A stretch of DNA of 64,000 nucleotides from positions 155,522,051-155,586,050 of the forward strand of contig NC_134574.1 of assembly GCF_050947875.1 (NCBI RefSeq). Reading direction: 5' to 3'. A program made the position numbers and the translations under genes. The DNA comes from Dermacentor variabilis. Lineage: Eukaryota; Arthropoda; Arachnida; Ixodida; Ixodidae. The number at the start of each line of letters is the position of its first letter. Positions within the stretch are counted from its first letter, which is position 1. A model generated the notes under the pieces. That model ran no database searches. It saw only the letters and a program-made list of their open reading frames with translations, and was not told where the DNA came from. Shown piece after piece: positions 36,301 to 48,300 of this stretch.

Positions 36301-39300
36301 ATCTGCTCAGTAAAGTTACCTTGGTCCCAAAGAATGAAACCTGCATTTGAAGCCCATAAGAACAGTCATGACAATGTAAGGGAGAGTTGATTCTGCAACA
36401 AGCAATTAATAGAAAATTGTTCGTTGAGCTATGGTGCTGAAAACTTGTGGGTATATGTAAATTTGTGTGGTCGTTTCAAACATGAGGCTCATTTTTTCTC
36501 ATTCGGTCTTAATTTTACGCAAGTTTCATTTTCTCAGAAAACCTGCAAAAAATTATTTCCTTAGATCTTGATAAACAGGGTATCTGCGGATTCCGCATGA
36601 CACAAGGAATCGAATAAGGTGAACCTTATTGCTCTCTCTACACTTGAACAAGAGTGGTGAGACTTCTGTTAAAGAAATGGAGCTCTTATTTGAAATAAGC
36701 ACAGGAAGTTGCATATATAGTACTCCTATAATAAAGATTAAAAAAGAAAGTTTTGGCCTTATACCCAACTTTTCCTTGAAACAGATTGTGCGCATGTTAT
36801 GACATCGAATAGAATTGTGCAACTGCCTGTACAAGCGTGCATGTGGAGGTTCTACTAAATCCAGCTGCCATTCAGGGAGTGTGGCCACCACCGAGTGCAT
36901 GCAGTGATACTGGGAAGCACAAAGTGCAACACAGAGATTCCACATTTGATTGGCTCTTTCTGATAGAAGTGAGGAGTTCAACCGTGCTTTGTTCCAAGGT
37001 CTCTCTCCCATGGTTTCCAATGGGCAAAAGGGCCAAATAAGTACATCACTGCGTGCCGTGAGACATAAATCAAGCTCCCCACTCTACAAATCTCACATGG
37101 TCAATACAGAGTAGGTTTTCACTGCATCTGATTTCCCACTGGTCGCTCTGGATCTACTTGGTATTTTTCACTAAATTCTAGTTGTTTTTGCCTTTAAGCG
37201 CAGTAGTTTTCAACCTTTAATGCATTGGCATTAGGAGTGTCAAAGTGGGAAAAAGTGTATGCACGTGAAGTGTGGGAAGCCGATGACATGGTAGAGGTAT
37301 AGAGGGGATGGGAGAGGTTAAAATAGCATGTGTGTGCTTGTGTGTTCGCGTGTATGCGTGCATGCATGTGGTGCAACTGACGGTGGTCTAGAGCAGATCA
37401 CCATTAGTTGCACTACACTCCTTGAAGAGGCAGGATGTTTGTCGAGTAAGCTCCTGAACAAACTTTGCAATGTAGTGAATGCAGCTTAAATCATGAATTC
37501 AGGACTTCAAAGAGGTGCGATGCAATGCTAGCACACTTCTCTCGCATTTACCACTAAATCGCTACTGAACTTTAGGGTTAGTAGGTCTGCAAGGAGCAGA
37601 ATGCAGCATCCAAATGCCACTCGTGCTAGCAGGTTAAGGGCTGACTGGATATCGCATGCAGCCCGCTCTAGGATTGTTGTTTCGGCTCATAGGCAGCATG
37701 CCTAAGAGCCCAGTGAAATCTAGCCTATAGACTATTTTACTGAGCCATCTGTGTGCCATTATCTTGGGTTATTAATGCTGCTGATTTCTATCTGTAACAC
37801 ACAAATGCATGGTACTACAGTCAATTTGTATGCATGAAAATGGTTGTATGAGTGTGCTTGGCATTTCGTGACCATGAAATGACCGTTTGACCGTGACCAT
37901 TTGATGCCACCACGGCCAACGCTGAGAAAATTGTCCGTGTAACAGCCCAAGATGGCGGTGCCCATGAACAAAAAATAATAAATAAAAATAAATCATCATA
38001 AAAGAAGTTCAAAGATGTCAGCCAAGGTGAAAGAAAGATTTCGAGAACAATATTCTTGGTCTTCGTGCTGGAGTGGGTGATTTAGGGCCCCTTTAAGAAA
38101 TAATGCACCAGATTATGTGAAAACGTTTTTACCTTGCTCTTCATTAGCATGCTGGTAATTTGTTCCCATATTTGGAGCATGCTTCCAAGAAAAATTTTTT
38201 TTTCCTTGACATATTTTTTTCATTTCATTTATTTATTCTCAAGGCCGTACAGGCGTTACAGAGAAGTGGCAATAGAAAAAGAAAAGTTCAGAAGTTCAGA
38301 GGAAATTGCCCTTCCTTTTTTCTAAATTAGTATACAATGAAGGCATTACTAATTTTCGTGTTTGAGATTGATTCTGCTCATAAGCTTAAAAGCATGTTGT
38401 GATCACTTTATTTTTCTTGCTAATAAGCTTTAACTTTTTTGTGTGTTCTTTGCCTTTTTTCTTGCCCTGGAAGTAATGGCTTCATTCCAGCTTTACTTCA
38501 CTGTATTTACATTGACTGCTTGCTAATATGTTTTTTTTTTACGCAGTTGGCACCTTTTTTCTTCTTGAATAATTATGATCATAGTATTGCTGTCTTTGTC
38601 TTTCTTTTCTGTTTATTTCTGCATTATTGCACATGGCACAACTTAAGTGCTTGTACTTGTGACACTAATGTTTTCCAACCTGCCTGTGTGTACCTTGGTA
38701 GATAACTGTTAAATACTATATCACGCACATAGCGACAACTTAGTCATTTTTTTCCTGCAGTTTTTGTGTCATGGCTTCAAGGAGGAATCATTGGTCTGGC
38801 GGCACTCTTGCCTTCGGATTACATGCACAGTCTGGTAATTGGAATGGTATGTGATTGCATGGCAGAGCTTCTCAAACATTTTTCAGAAGGGTTCCCTCTC
38901 AGATTAATTTGCAGTAGCCTAGCTGTGGCCATTGCCAGTGGGTACGTACTGATTGTATATGCTATTGTTCGTTCTCATTGCACACCCGTAAGCAAAAGTA
39001 TACGGACCAAGGATTGCGCGATAAACCCCATTTTCTCCTCTGTCTATGAATGCAGCTTGAAATTAGAGACTGCAGTTCAAACTTTGCGTTATGAATTTTC
39101 CCTTGCACCCAGCAGTTTCCATTTACGCACGTTAATTACCAAGAAAGTCTGTTTTTTCGGCAACCCTGTGGTCCGTGTACTTTTGCTCACGGGTGTACAT
39201 ACTGATTCCATGTACTGATGAAAATGAAATTTGGCAGTTGGGCCTCGCACTACAGCTACTGATTGCCATTCATTGTGGTCAGCAGTGGTTTGCTTTCCCT

Positions 39301-42300
39301 TCTTTATACTGACAAATTACTATGACTGGCTAGTTCGAAAGTCATCAATATGAACCAAAGGGAATTTGCCACTATTTCAGAAGATTTAGTCTTTCTTTTA
39401 AAGTATTGTGTGTATTCACTAAGATACTGCCTCAAATGCAAAAATGCTGACGAAGATAATTATAATTAAAATGTGTCGTATATGTCTGGAGACACTGTCA
39501 TTCACCTTTGCTGCAAAGATAATATATGTGGAAAGTGTTCTAAATAGAAAAGGAGTGCTACTACCAATCAGTTCAATTGATCAGCCTAAATGAGCATGCA
39601 CACATGAATGTCGCACATATTAGTTTACTGTACGTAGCAAAAGGCGAAAGACAAGCTATGATACTGTCGTTTGCATGGCCGTGCATTGAAACTGAGATGA
39701 TTGTCTTACAAAACCTCTGCTATTTCACTACTGGTTTTGATATCCTTGATAAAATGTGCCTCCAACAATTCATGGGTAGCAACATCCCTGCTTTTGCCTA
39801 ATATGTATTGTGATATTGCTTGGCTTCGATTCACATTTGTATAATTCATGCTGCACTGGCAGATGCAGTCTCAATTTGTACTTTATTAACCTTTCATATT
39901 CTGCTGCCCATTTGTTTGTGCTGTGGCCTGCTTGGGCTACGTAGACTTTGCCACTGTTCATCACAATGTGGTTTACCACTATGGTGCAGTATTTCTCATA
40001 CATATGCTTCATGCCACAGCCTTTCTTTACCTCTGCACCTGAGACACAGTTTGTATGATGCAGAAAAAGTGAGGGGTGTAGTGAGCCCCTTCACCACCTT
40101 CTTCAAGTTTTGTGACACTCGGTGGTTGTAGGGTATCACTCCATGTCCTTGTTCCTTCACCATGCCCTTTGCATAGTGTTCTGTCAGTCTCTGCAACTGC
40201 TGCAACAGCAACTGGTAGTAATACTTTACCGCTTTTTTTTTTCTTCCTTTCTGCCATTTCGTCTGCATCAGCAATTAGTCTGTGCCACGTCATATTGGTA
40301 CTTAAGCTATTGGTGCTGAGTATTTGATTGCATAATGAGTTCACACCTTCTGCTGTTTCTAGCACCATTTTAGCTAGGGCAAGTTTATCAAGCACTTGGG
40401 TAGCTGTTTTTAAAAGTGTACTGCACATGAAATATTTGATGCTGTTCCTACATCTGGGATTCCATCGAAGGGTTCATGTGTGGAGTCCACATTTAGGGGC
40501 CCTACAGCTCGCTGAAGGATCTGTTCTGCTGCCGTAGTTCTGGGTGATGCTGGACGTGCAACAGATCTGGTCAAACTAGCTTTTCAATGGAGATGTCAAA
40601 TTGGTTACCCGAAGGGGCTGTGGAGCACGGTCTGTTTCCTGTTGAAAGCGTCTTGATGCTTTCCTGAAATGGTAGCTGTTTACTTGGGGCCGGTTTTCTG
40701 ATTTCCCTTATTGACGAAGTGTGCGAATGTCAACACTGGCCCGGCGTCAAGAACCTGCACATGCACTGTATTGAGGCTGACATCCAGAGATTGGAGAGGA
40801 AATGTTTTGGAGTGCATTGCTCTCATGTACCATCTACCCAAGGCCAATGAACAACTCTGCTCAGGCATAAGTAGACGCCACTCTGTGCCATGCTGTATTC
40901 TGAACTAGTAGTATGGTCCAGGTACATTAAAGAACGGCAGACGTGGATGTCAACTGCGAGTCTTCAGCTGCAAGTTACGGATTCCTTTACAGAATGCGCT
41001 GCGGCCTTTGTTATGGATTGCAGGTGCCTTGAGGGAATATTAAAAAAGAATATTAAGGTAATGTTTATTGGAAAGGTACACTTCAGGTGTACCAGAAAGG
41101 TCATTCTACCACACATGGGGGCTTAGTAAGCCAGAAAAGGGCACTAAAATGAAATATGCATGGTGACACTGCTAGAGGTTTCTGCATTGTCTTCCTGTGG
41201 TGTCCTATATCATCTGCTCGGGACTAATTAATAGTTAATCAGCAAAGAACATATAGATACATTGCCTTATGAAAGGACCAAGGACACATCCCATCAGGTT
41301 TTGACAACTTTATTCTGTTACAAGTAGCAGAACAGGTGAAAATACTTTGAAATCTATCGTATATCACTCAGCAGTGTGGTTTGAACTTGAAGTTCAGAGG
41401 AAATTGCCCTTCCTTTTTTCTAAATTAGTAAGCAATATTTCTTAAACCAGGTGAATCAAATTCCTGGACTAATACTTCACCAGCCTGAACTGATTTGCTT
41501 TTTAGGTTGTGGTTGTGGTGGTAGTGTTGGAACTGGTTCATTTAGTGTGGCATTCGAGGCTGACAATTGCTTCTCGTATAGCAGCTTTTTCAGGGTATAT
41601 TTAGTTTCTCACCACATGTCTGAAAGTTTAGTGTCTCAAAAAAGTACAAACATAAGGTACAGTACTTTTTTTCGAAAAATCTGGTCGCCTTCTGTAACCA
41701 CTAAACACTGTGCACCATTGTGTGGAAATATGCTACTTTGCATGCCGTCAAGTAAAACGTTTTGGTCATTGGTGTAAGAACTGGCATGGCTCCTTCATTT
41801 GAGTCGGTCCACCACTGGATGAGCCTTGCTTTGAAGAATCCATGCTCAACCTCACTCCCGTTTCTCTTCAGTCCTGGATATACTACATGTACCAGTTATT
41901 TGACTTTCAATAGCTTTCACTTTCTCGTGACCTCACTTCCTTGAGCCTTTTGATGCATTCGTCCTCAAAGCTCTGTTTGTAGAGCCGCCTATGTACTGCC
42001 TGCAGGCGGTTGGTGGCCTCTTCGCTTCGGTGCTGCAAATCATCTGCCTGCTGGGCCACACGGAGCCCACCACTGCGGCGCTGGCCTACTTCCTTTGTGC
42101 CATCTTCGTTTTTGTGGTGGCCCTGGTCTGCTTCCTAGTCATGCTGTCCACAGTGAGTAGTAGCCAGACTGAACTACACAGTGGACTGTACCATTGTCAA
42201 TGACCAACGATTTCAATGGCCAATGTTGGTTGAAATTTTTCACGTGCACATTGAGATTGTTTTTGAACATTTAACGCCATCTAGTAGTAGTTGTAGTACT

Positions 42301-45300
42301 ATTAGCAGCCTGGGAAACAGGTTTTCATGAACAGAAGTGTGTGCGTATACAGACCTCAATATAACAAACTTCAATATAACGAAACTCTCGATATAACAAA
42401 GTATTTAACTTTTTATAATTTTTTGTCCATAGAACACTATGTATTTTGAACCCCAGTATAACGAAGTGTGTTTATGCATGATTTTAATATCACAAAATTT
42501 CACTGCTGCGGCAAAGGATTACTGAGACAGTAAGTGGAAACTTTCGTGGACACAGATGGTCGAAAGGCCTGCATGCCCACTGCCTCATCGCATTGAAAAT
42601 CCACTTGGCCAGTTAGACACTCCGCTTTCCATGTGAACATGCCTTTATAGGTAATCTGCTATGTACACAAAGACTGGGCCAGGTGAGATGGCATGGCATC
42701 ATACGCTGTCCTCCCACATGTTTAGTGCTAAAGGTTTTGTAATCTTGAGTTTTGGAGATGCATTGAAGGGAGAGGCAGACGAAGTATTCGCTCGCCGCTG
42801 CCAGCCTTTTTCATGATAGCATTGTCCCAATGCAGACAACGCTATCAGCTGTGGGGCCAGAGTGAAAGCGAAAGCATGGCTGACTTTGCTTCGCACTGCT
42901 GATGTGAAGATATCGTCGACACAGCATGAAACCGTATCTGTCGTCGCCAACTCTCAAGTTCAACAAAATGCTTTTTTTTTTTTCTAATTCAAACTTGGTT
43001 TTTCTGTTTACCCAATAATTAGGAAAATTTGCAGCCCCTTCTATGTCAGAAAATCTATCAGCAACTGTATTTGCATGCATGAAAGATTGAATTTCAAGAT
43101 AACTAAGTTTCGATATAATGAAGCAATTTGTTGATTTTACCGACTTTGTTACATCGAGGTTTAACTGTTTTGGCAAAAACTGGTGTGACCTTTTCTTTGT
43201 CTGAAAGACAGAGGCATGCGGCTTGTAATTATGGCACTTCAACTTCGGATTCTTGTGATCAGAGCACCAGCGTTGAATTAGAGGACTACTTTACGTTGTC
43301 AGATCTGTGCTCTCACATTGCTGAAGGTTTGGCAGCTGGCTGCCAGTATGTTTAGGTTTCAACTCCAAGTGGTATCCTTTGTTATGCAACATACTTTGTT
43401 ACCGCAATTAAAGTTTTTGTTGCATGTTATTACCATGGCCACATTGTCTTGCACTTCAGCTAAATATAAAAGACGTGCGTCTTGAAAGTTTGGCGTCTTG
43501 CCTTTGGTAATCACTGTTCAGATTGTCAATAGCAGCGCAATCGCTAGTGTGGAGTCCTTTCCTTTAAATGAGAGCAATCATGGAATGCAAAATATTCCAT
43601 ATCCATTGTGGTTCTGCAATACATCATTAGTGTTGTGGTATTCCGTAACTGGCAATATGTATACGGATAGGCTACATATATGTCACAATGTGCTGAGAAA
43701 AGCAATGCAATACCGTCAATGTAAAAATGGCTACTGCTTTTTGGGTGCATGGGTTCCTTTTCCAGGCATGCCTTCTGTCAAGAATGAAGAGGACATGGAA
43801 GGGGCTAATAATCATTAAGCACACTATGCGTGTGCATTCATCATCTGGTGTTTGTGCCTTTCAACCACGGAGGCACGTGTGCGTGTTGCTGCATGAAACA
43901 GTTAACGTTGCATCACATTTGGGTTTGGATAACTTCTGATTCGTGCCCCTTCTACTTTGTTCACAGGACTTCTTTGTGCACTGTGTGAAGAGCCCAGAAG
44001 GTGAGTCGAGGGAGTGCTTATGCGTAACTTGCGGAGTTACAGAGATGTTGACTGCCGCATGCCTTAACATTTTTTTGCAGACGTGTAAAGCAGTTGCTGT
44101 CAGTGCCTGTTATGCAGGAGTCAATGAAATGGTTCCCTTGTTATGCACTTGATACAGGACCTGAATCGTTGTGATTATTGCACACAGTTTCAAACAGTCC
44201 TGCACCGCTTGCCTTCTCTAAGCACTGCTGAAACAGAAAACAACCAAGTAAAGTGTTCTAGAAACACACAGTAAGCAAAATCGCATAGAAACAGGGTGTC
44301 CAATTAATGCCTTTCTCAGCTGTATTTTGACTTGTCAACAGGAAAGAAAGAAGGATGCACCAGTTTTATGTTTTACTCGCACATGGTGCATCAGTCAACT
44401 AACCTCTGTTGATTCACCTCAGGCAATGCTCAGGTGTGATTGAAGAACTTTGGTGTATGAGTGGGTATTTTAGAAGTCGTCATGCCTTCATTCATGAAGT
44501 CACCATTGAATTGGTGGCTTCGTGAATTAGGAACTCAGAATTTCAGCTTTATAGTTGCCAGGATTTCATGAAAATGTGTCCTAAAGCTTCAAGTTCTATT
44601 TTATTCAGATTGATTCTTTTTTCTACTACATCTGCTGTTATCTTTTTCAGTAAGCATCCAGGACCTGATTACAAACAGTGATCTCGAGATTAAGGCCTCT
44701 ACTACTTTAATTTTAAGAAAGGCAAGTATTCTGCAGTTCCTTTCTTTACTAATTCTGCAGTACTGTGACATGCATATTTCTTATAAGAACTGCTACTTAA
44801 TTTTCACTCATATTATGCAGAATGATCACATTTCTTGGTCCGCACCGTTCATAGAAACACTTTTCTTCTTACCTGGTTTGTCCATAGATATAATATAATA
44901 GAAAAATCATCGTTGTTTGCACACATTGCCACTGGAGAAGTGAGTTGCTACAGAGATGTAGACTGAATGATGCCAAGCAGGGTTCTTCCCAGATATTTTT
45001 TAGAGGTGGACATCTGGTGACCAGGGGTGGGTTACGCATGAAACTAAGCCTCTGTCCCTTTCTTTCTTTTTTTCCGATATGACCATTCCATCATTTCAAA
45101 TTGTAAGTTCACAATGTTGCATTTTGGACGCATTAACGAAACTAACATGAGCCAATGGCATGTTCTACCATGATCGCCAAAGTTCACCAGGACAAAGAAA
45201 TGCACAACTCGCCATTTTAAAAATGCACACGAAACACATGCTGGCGATTCAAATCTGTGTCAGCCAGTACGTACACTTCCTGTGTCCTCGTAGCAGCAGC

Positions 45301-48300
45301 AATGACTAGTGACATTAGGTTTTCACTTTTTTTTTGCTTATATTGCTTTTATTTTTGCATAGCAAAATACGGCGCTGTGGCTATCTGAAGCTCAGATCTC
45401 TCCTTCTTACAATGGTTCTAAAATGGCGGTGTTGTGTCAATGGAAAGTTGCATGCTCCATGGTGCAATGGCACCTCCCCACGCCTGATTTTCTATCCGAT
45501 TGTCATCGACAGCACACTAAAAATGTGTGATTTTGTCACCTTCTACGTCGCTTTTCTTCCTAATATATCCCCACGTGATAAAGGAACACCAAAGCATCAT
45601 GGGTGAGAAACTGGATCGGGGAGCGGCATTTCTACCGCCGCCTATCGTGGGGAGAACTCTCATGCCAGGTGTTCCACTGAACAATCCACACAATGCAGAA
45701 TGAGCTAGTAATAGCAGTAGACCAATAGCCTGTGTTATTCATCTATCTATAGTGCTGTCCCTAATAGATGTATGAGGCCATTCTAGACAATGTGGATGTG
45801 CGCTGTGCAACTAGGGTCTTTGCTCACAGCATGCCACAGTAGCATGCAGATACATTGTGCACAACATTGTATAAAGCAGGCATGTTTCTATTAGCCTAAT
45901 AGGCACTACACCAAGAATGATACAAAACATACTAGACAAATACATTAGTAAGATCTTGATGAGGGCTAGTTGGTTCATACTTAGAAGTGAGGTTAAACAG
46001 CGCAAAAAAGAAGAGGACATGCTTGTCTGTGGTATTTGTTTCCTTGTGTCCTCATCTTTTTCGCGCTGTTTAACCTCACTTCTAGACAAATACAAACGTT
46101 CATAAGACTAACATAGTGCAGAAAAGACTAATAAAATCTACGGGGGTCTGGAATGTCGGTGCATATTAGTGCCTATCTTAAATTTCTTATAATGTTAACA
46201 TTTTTGCATTTATTATATTGAAGCCAAGTAAATCTAACAAATAGGATACCGAAGGAGCTAGGATTTGTTTCTGCATGCTGAGACATTAGTCAAGCAGATG
46301 ACAAGCTTTTCAAATGTTGTAACATATTGCCATACATGAATGCGCTCAGCTGTTATGCCTGTGCAAAATGTGGTAGACCATGGGCCTCATGATTAGCTGC
46401 CACACAGCCTCGATTCAAAGCCATACAATCTTTTCTTGTCAGGATGGGCAAACCAGGAAGTGCATAGCACCGTCAAGCACCATACTCTGCAAGAACTCGG
46501 GGCACTAAGCGTAGTGCCTGAAAGGTTGCTCAAATATGTAAACAATGCTAGAACCTATAGAGATTTTTTGGAACAGTGTAAAGATTTGGTAATGTCTTAT
46601 TGGCAAAGTAAAATCAGCGTACAACTTTGTAAGTTATGTGAAATGTACAATAGACATTGACTTTCCTGATATCCTGCATGTTAGAATAGTTTCTAGGTTA
46701 TAGTGCGCAAACTGAGAAAGCAAGTGTAATAAGCCCAGAGAAGGCAATGTTCCACAAGGAGGTGTTGTCCGCTTGCAGGTTTGGCCACAGGCAGCTTCTG
46801 CGGTGTACGTCATGGCTGTCTCCATGGCTGTCTTCCCAGCAGTCGCTGTCCTTGTGGTGTCATCGAATGTTGCGTCAGGATCTGCATGGACTGGTAGGCT
46901 GCGTTGCCCTCTCTGAACCAAGACAGGCTTTTTTGGGGCCAGGGGATGGGGAGGGGGGGGGGGGGGAGATTGTGCGCATTTTGAGACACAGCCGACCGGG
47001 GACTGCAGGAGCTATACAAGGAAATGCGTGATGCCCTCCCCCCCTCTTCCTCGGTGTTTTGTACATGCAATTTTTTTCAACTTTTAATGTTATTAAGCAG
47101 TTGAACCTCGATATAACAAACGGATATAACAATTTATCGGACATAATGAAGCAAATAAAAAAAAATGCCTTACTGCTATTACCGTGTAACAAATATGTAG
47201 TTATAACGACTGTCGGATATGATGAAGCTATTATTGTGTCAGGTGTGACTTTGCTGTGTAGGTTTGCAATTTAATTAGCTCTTTATCGCGACTCTCAGGC
47301 AGGTTCTTCATGCCAGTTTGTGGATATCTGCTGTTCAATGCTGGTGATCTCACAGGGAGGATCGTCTGCTCTTTTGTGCCTTTGGTGAGAGCCCTTTCTT
47401 TTTCTTTCTTGTGCTGTACCCTCGCTGATCTTGAGTACCATGCATTGGGTGCACATCAATTTAAGAACCCCATGGGGTCAAGATTAATCCGAACTCCCCC
47501 CCACTCCACCGTGCCTCATAGTCAGATTGTGGTTATGGCACGTAAAACCCCAGAGTTTAATTTAGGTATTCAAGATGCTAGGTGAGGAATGGTAAGGGAA
47601 TGGTAAGCAGGGAAAATATTGACAATGTGCGGTTCACAGATGAAGTCTCCTTCAGCAACATTGGAGATTGCTTTAAAAAAATTCACTGACGATTACGATA
47701 CTCCCTAATGGGAAATTTGAGTGCGGCTCTATACGTGTTTTCATTTCGTGATATATTGAGGCAAAGAATTTGAGAGACATGTAGCTGAGTCGGCAATCGT
47801 CGAAAATCTGATCTGCAGGTCAAGCACGTCAGCTTTTATACATGTCTTGTCGAAGGTTCCAGTGCAATCGCTGATGCCGCATGGCTTCCAGAAAGTACTA
47901 CACAATTCACGTCTCACCTACAATCAGATTACAAAACAATCGCAAACCATGGCAATCGAAACAAGTGTGAATGAGACCAAACCAAGAAAACCAAACAAGT
48001 GCGAGCAAGAGGAAACGATAGTACGAAACGAGCGGTCCTGCCGAAGCCAGATATGACTACACATAGAGCGGTCAGGTGGGTCTGCATGACATCAGTTTCC
48101 GCATGCACGTCACTGAAAGGGCTGTTCTCATTGGTCTCTGCCATTCACTGCTCGCATCTTTCATCTCCCGCTTCGCATTTGCTTTTTCATCTTTCGCTGT
48201 GCTCGTTCACTTGGTTACGCCACCGACACTAAGAGCTGCACTCTAAAAGAAATGCATTACAGATTATTAGTGCTCTAATAAAGTTACCAAATAGGTGCCA

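Larger units (their letters stand above)
35420..38760 (+). other. ENT intron 5
   Basis: 3.3 kb GC-AG intron. It contains the first copy of a 42-base exact repeat (38291-38332). No gene or clear mobile element was recognised in the rest. Confidence 0.8.

Noticed and set aside
36553..37020. 155-codon open frame on the minus strand in ENT intron 5
   Set aside because: It starts at TTG, shows no domain or repeat signature, and lies inside an intron of a well-supported gene.
40027..40428. 133-codon open frame on the minus strand in ENT intron 6
   Set aside because: It matches no family I know and has no splice or promoter context; it may belong to an unrecognised repeat, which cannot be shown here.
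42006..42152. Exons 7-13 of the transporter as separate small genes
   Set aside because: Splice sites, phases and conserved membrane segments join them without a gap to exons 1-6 into one 481-aa protein.
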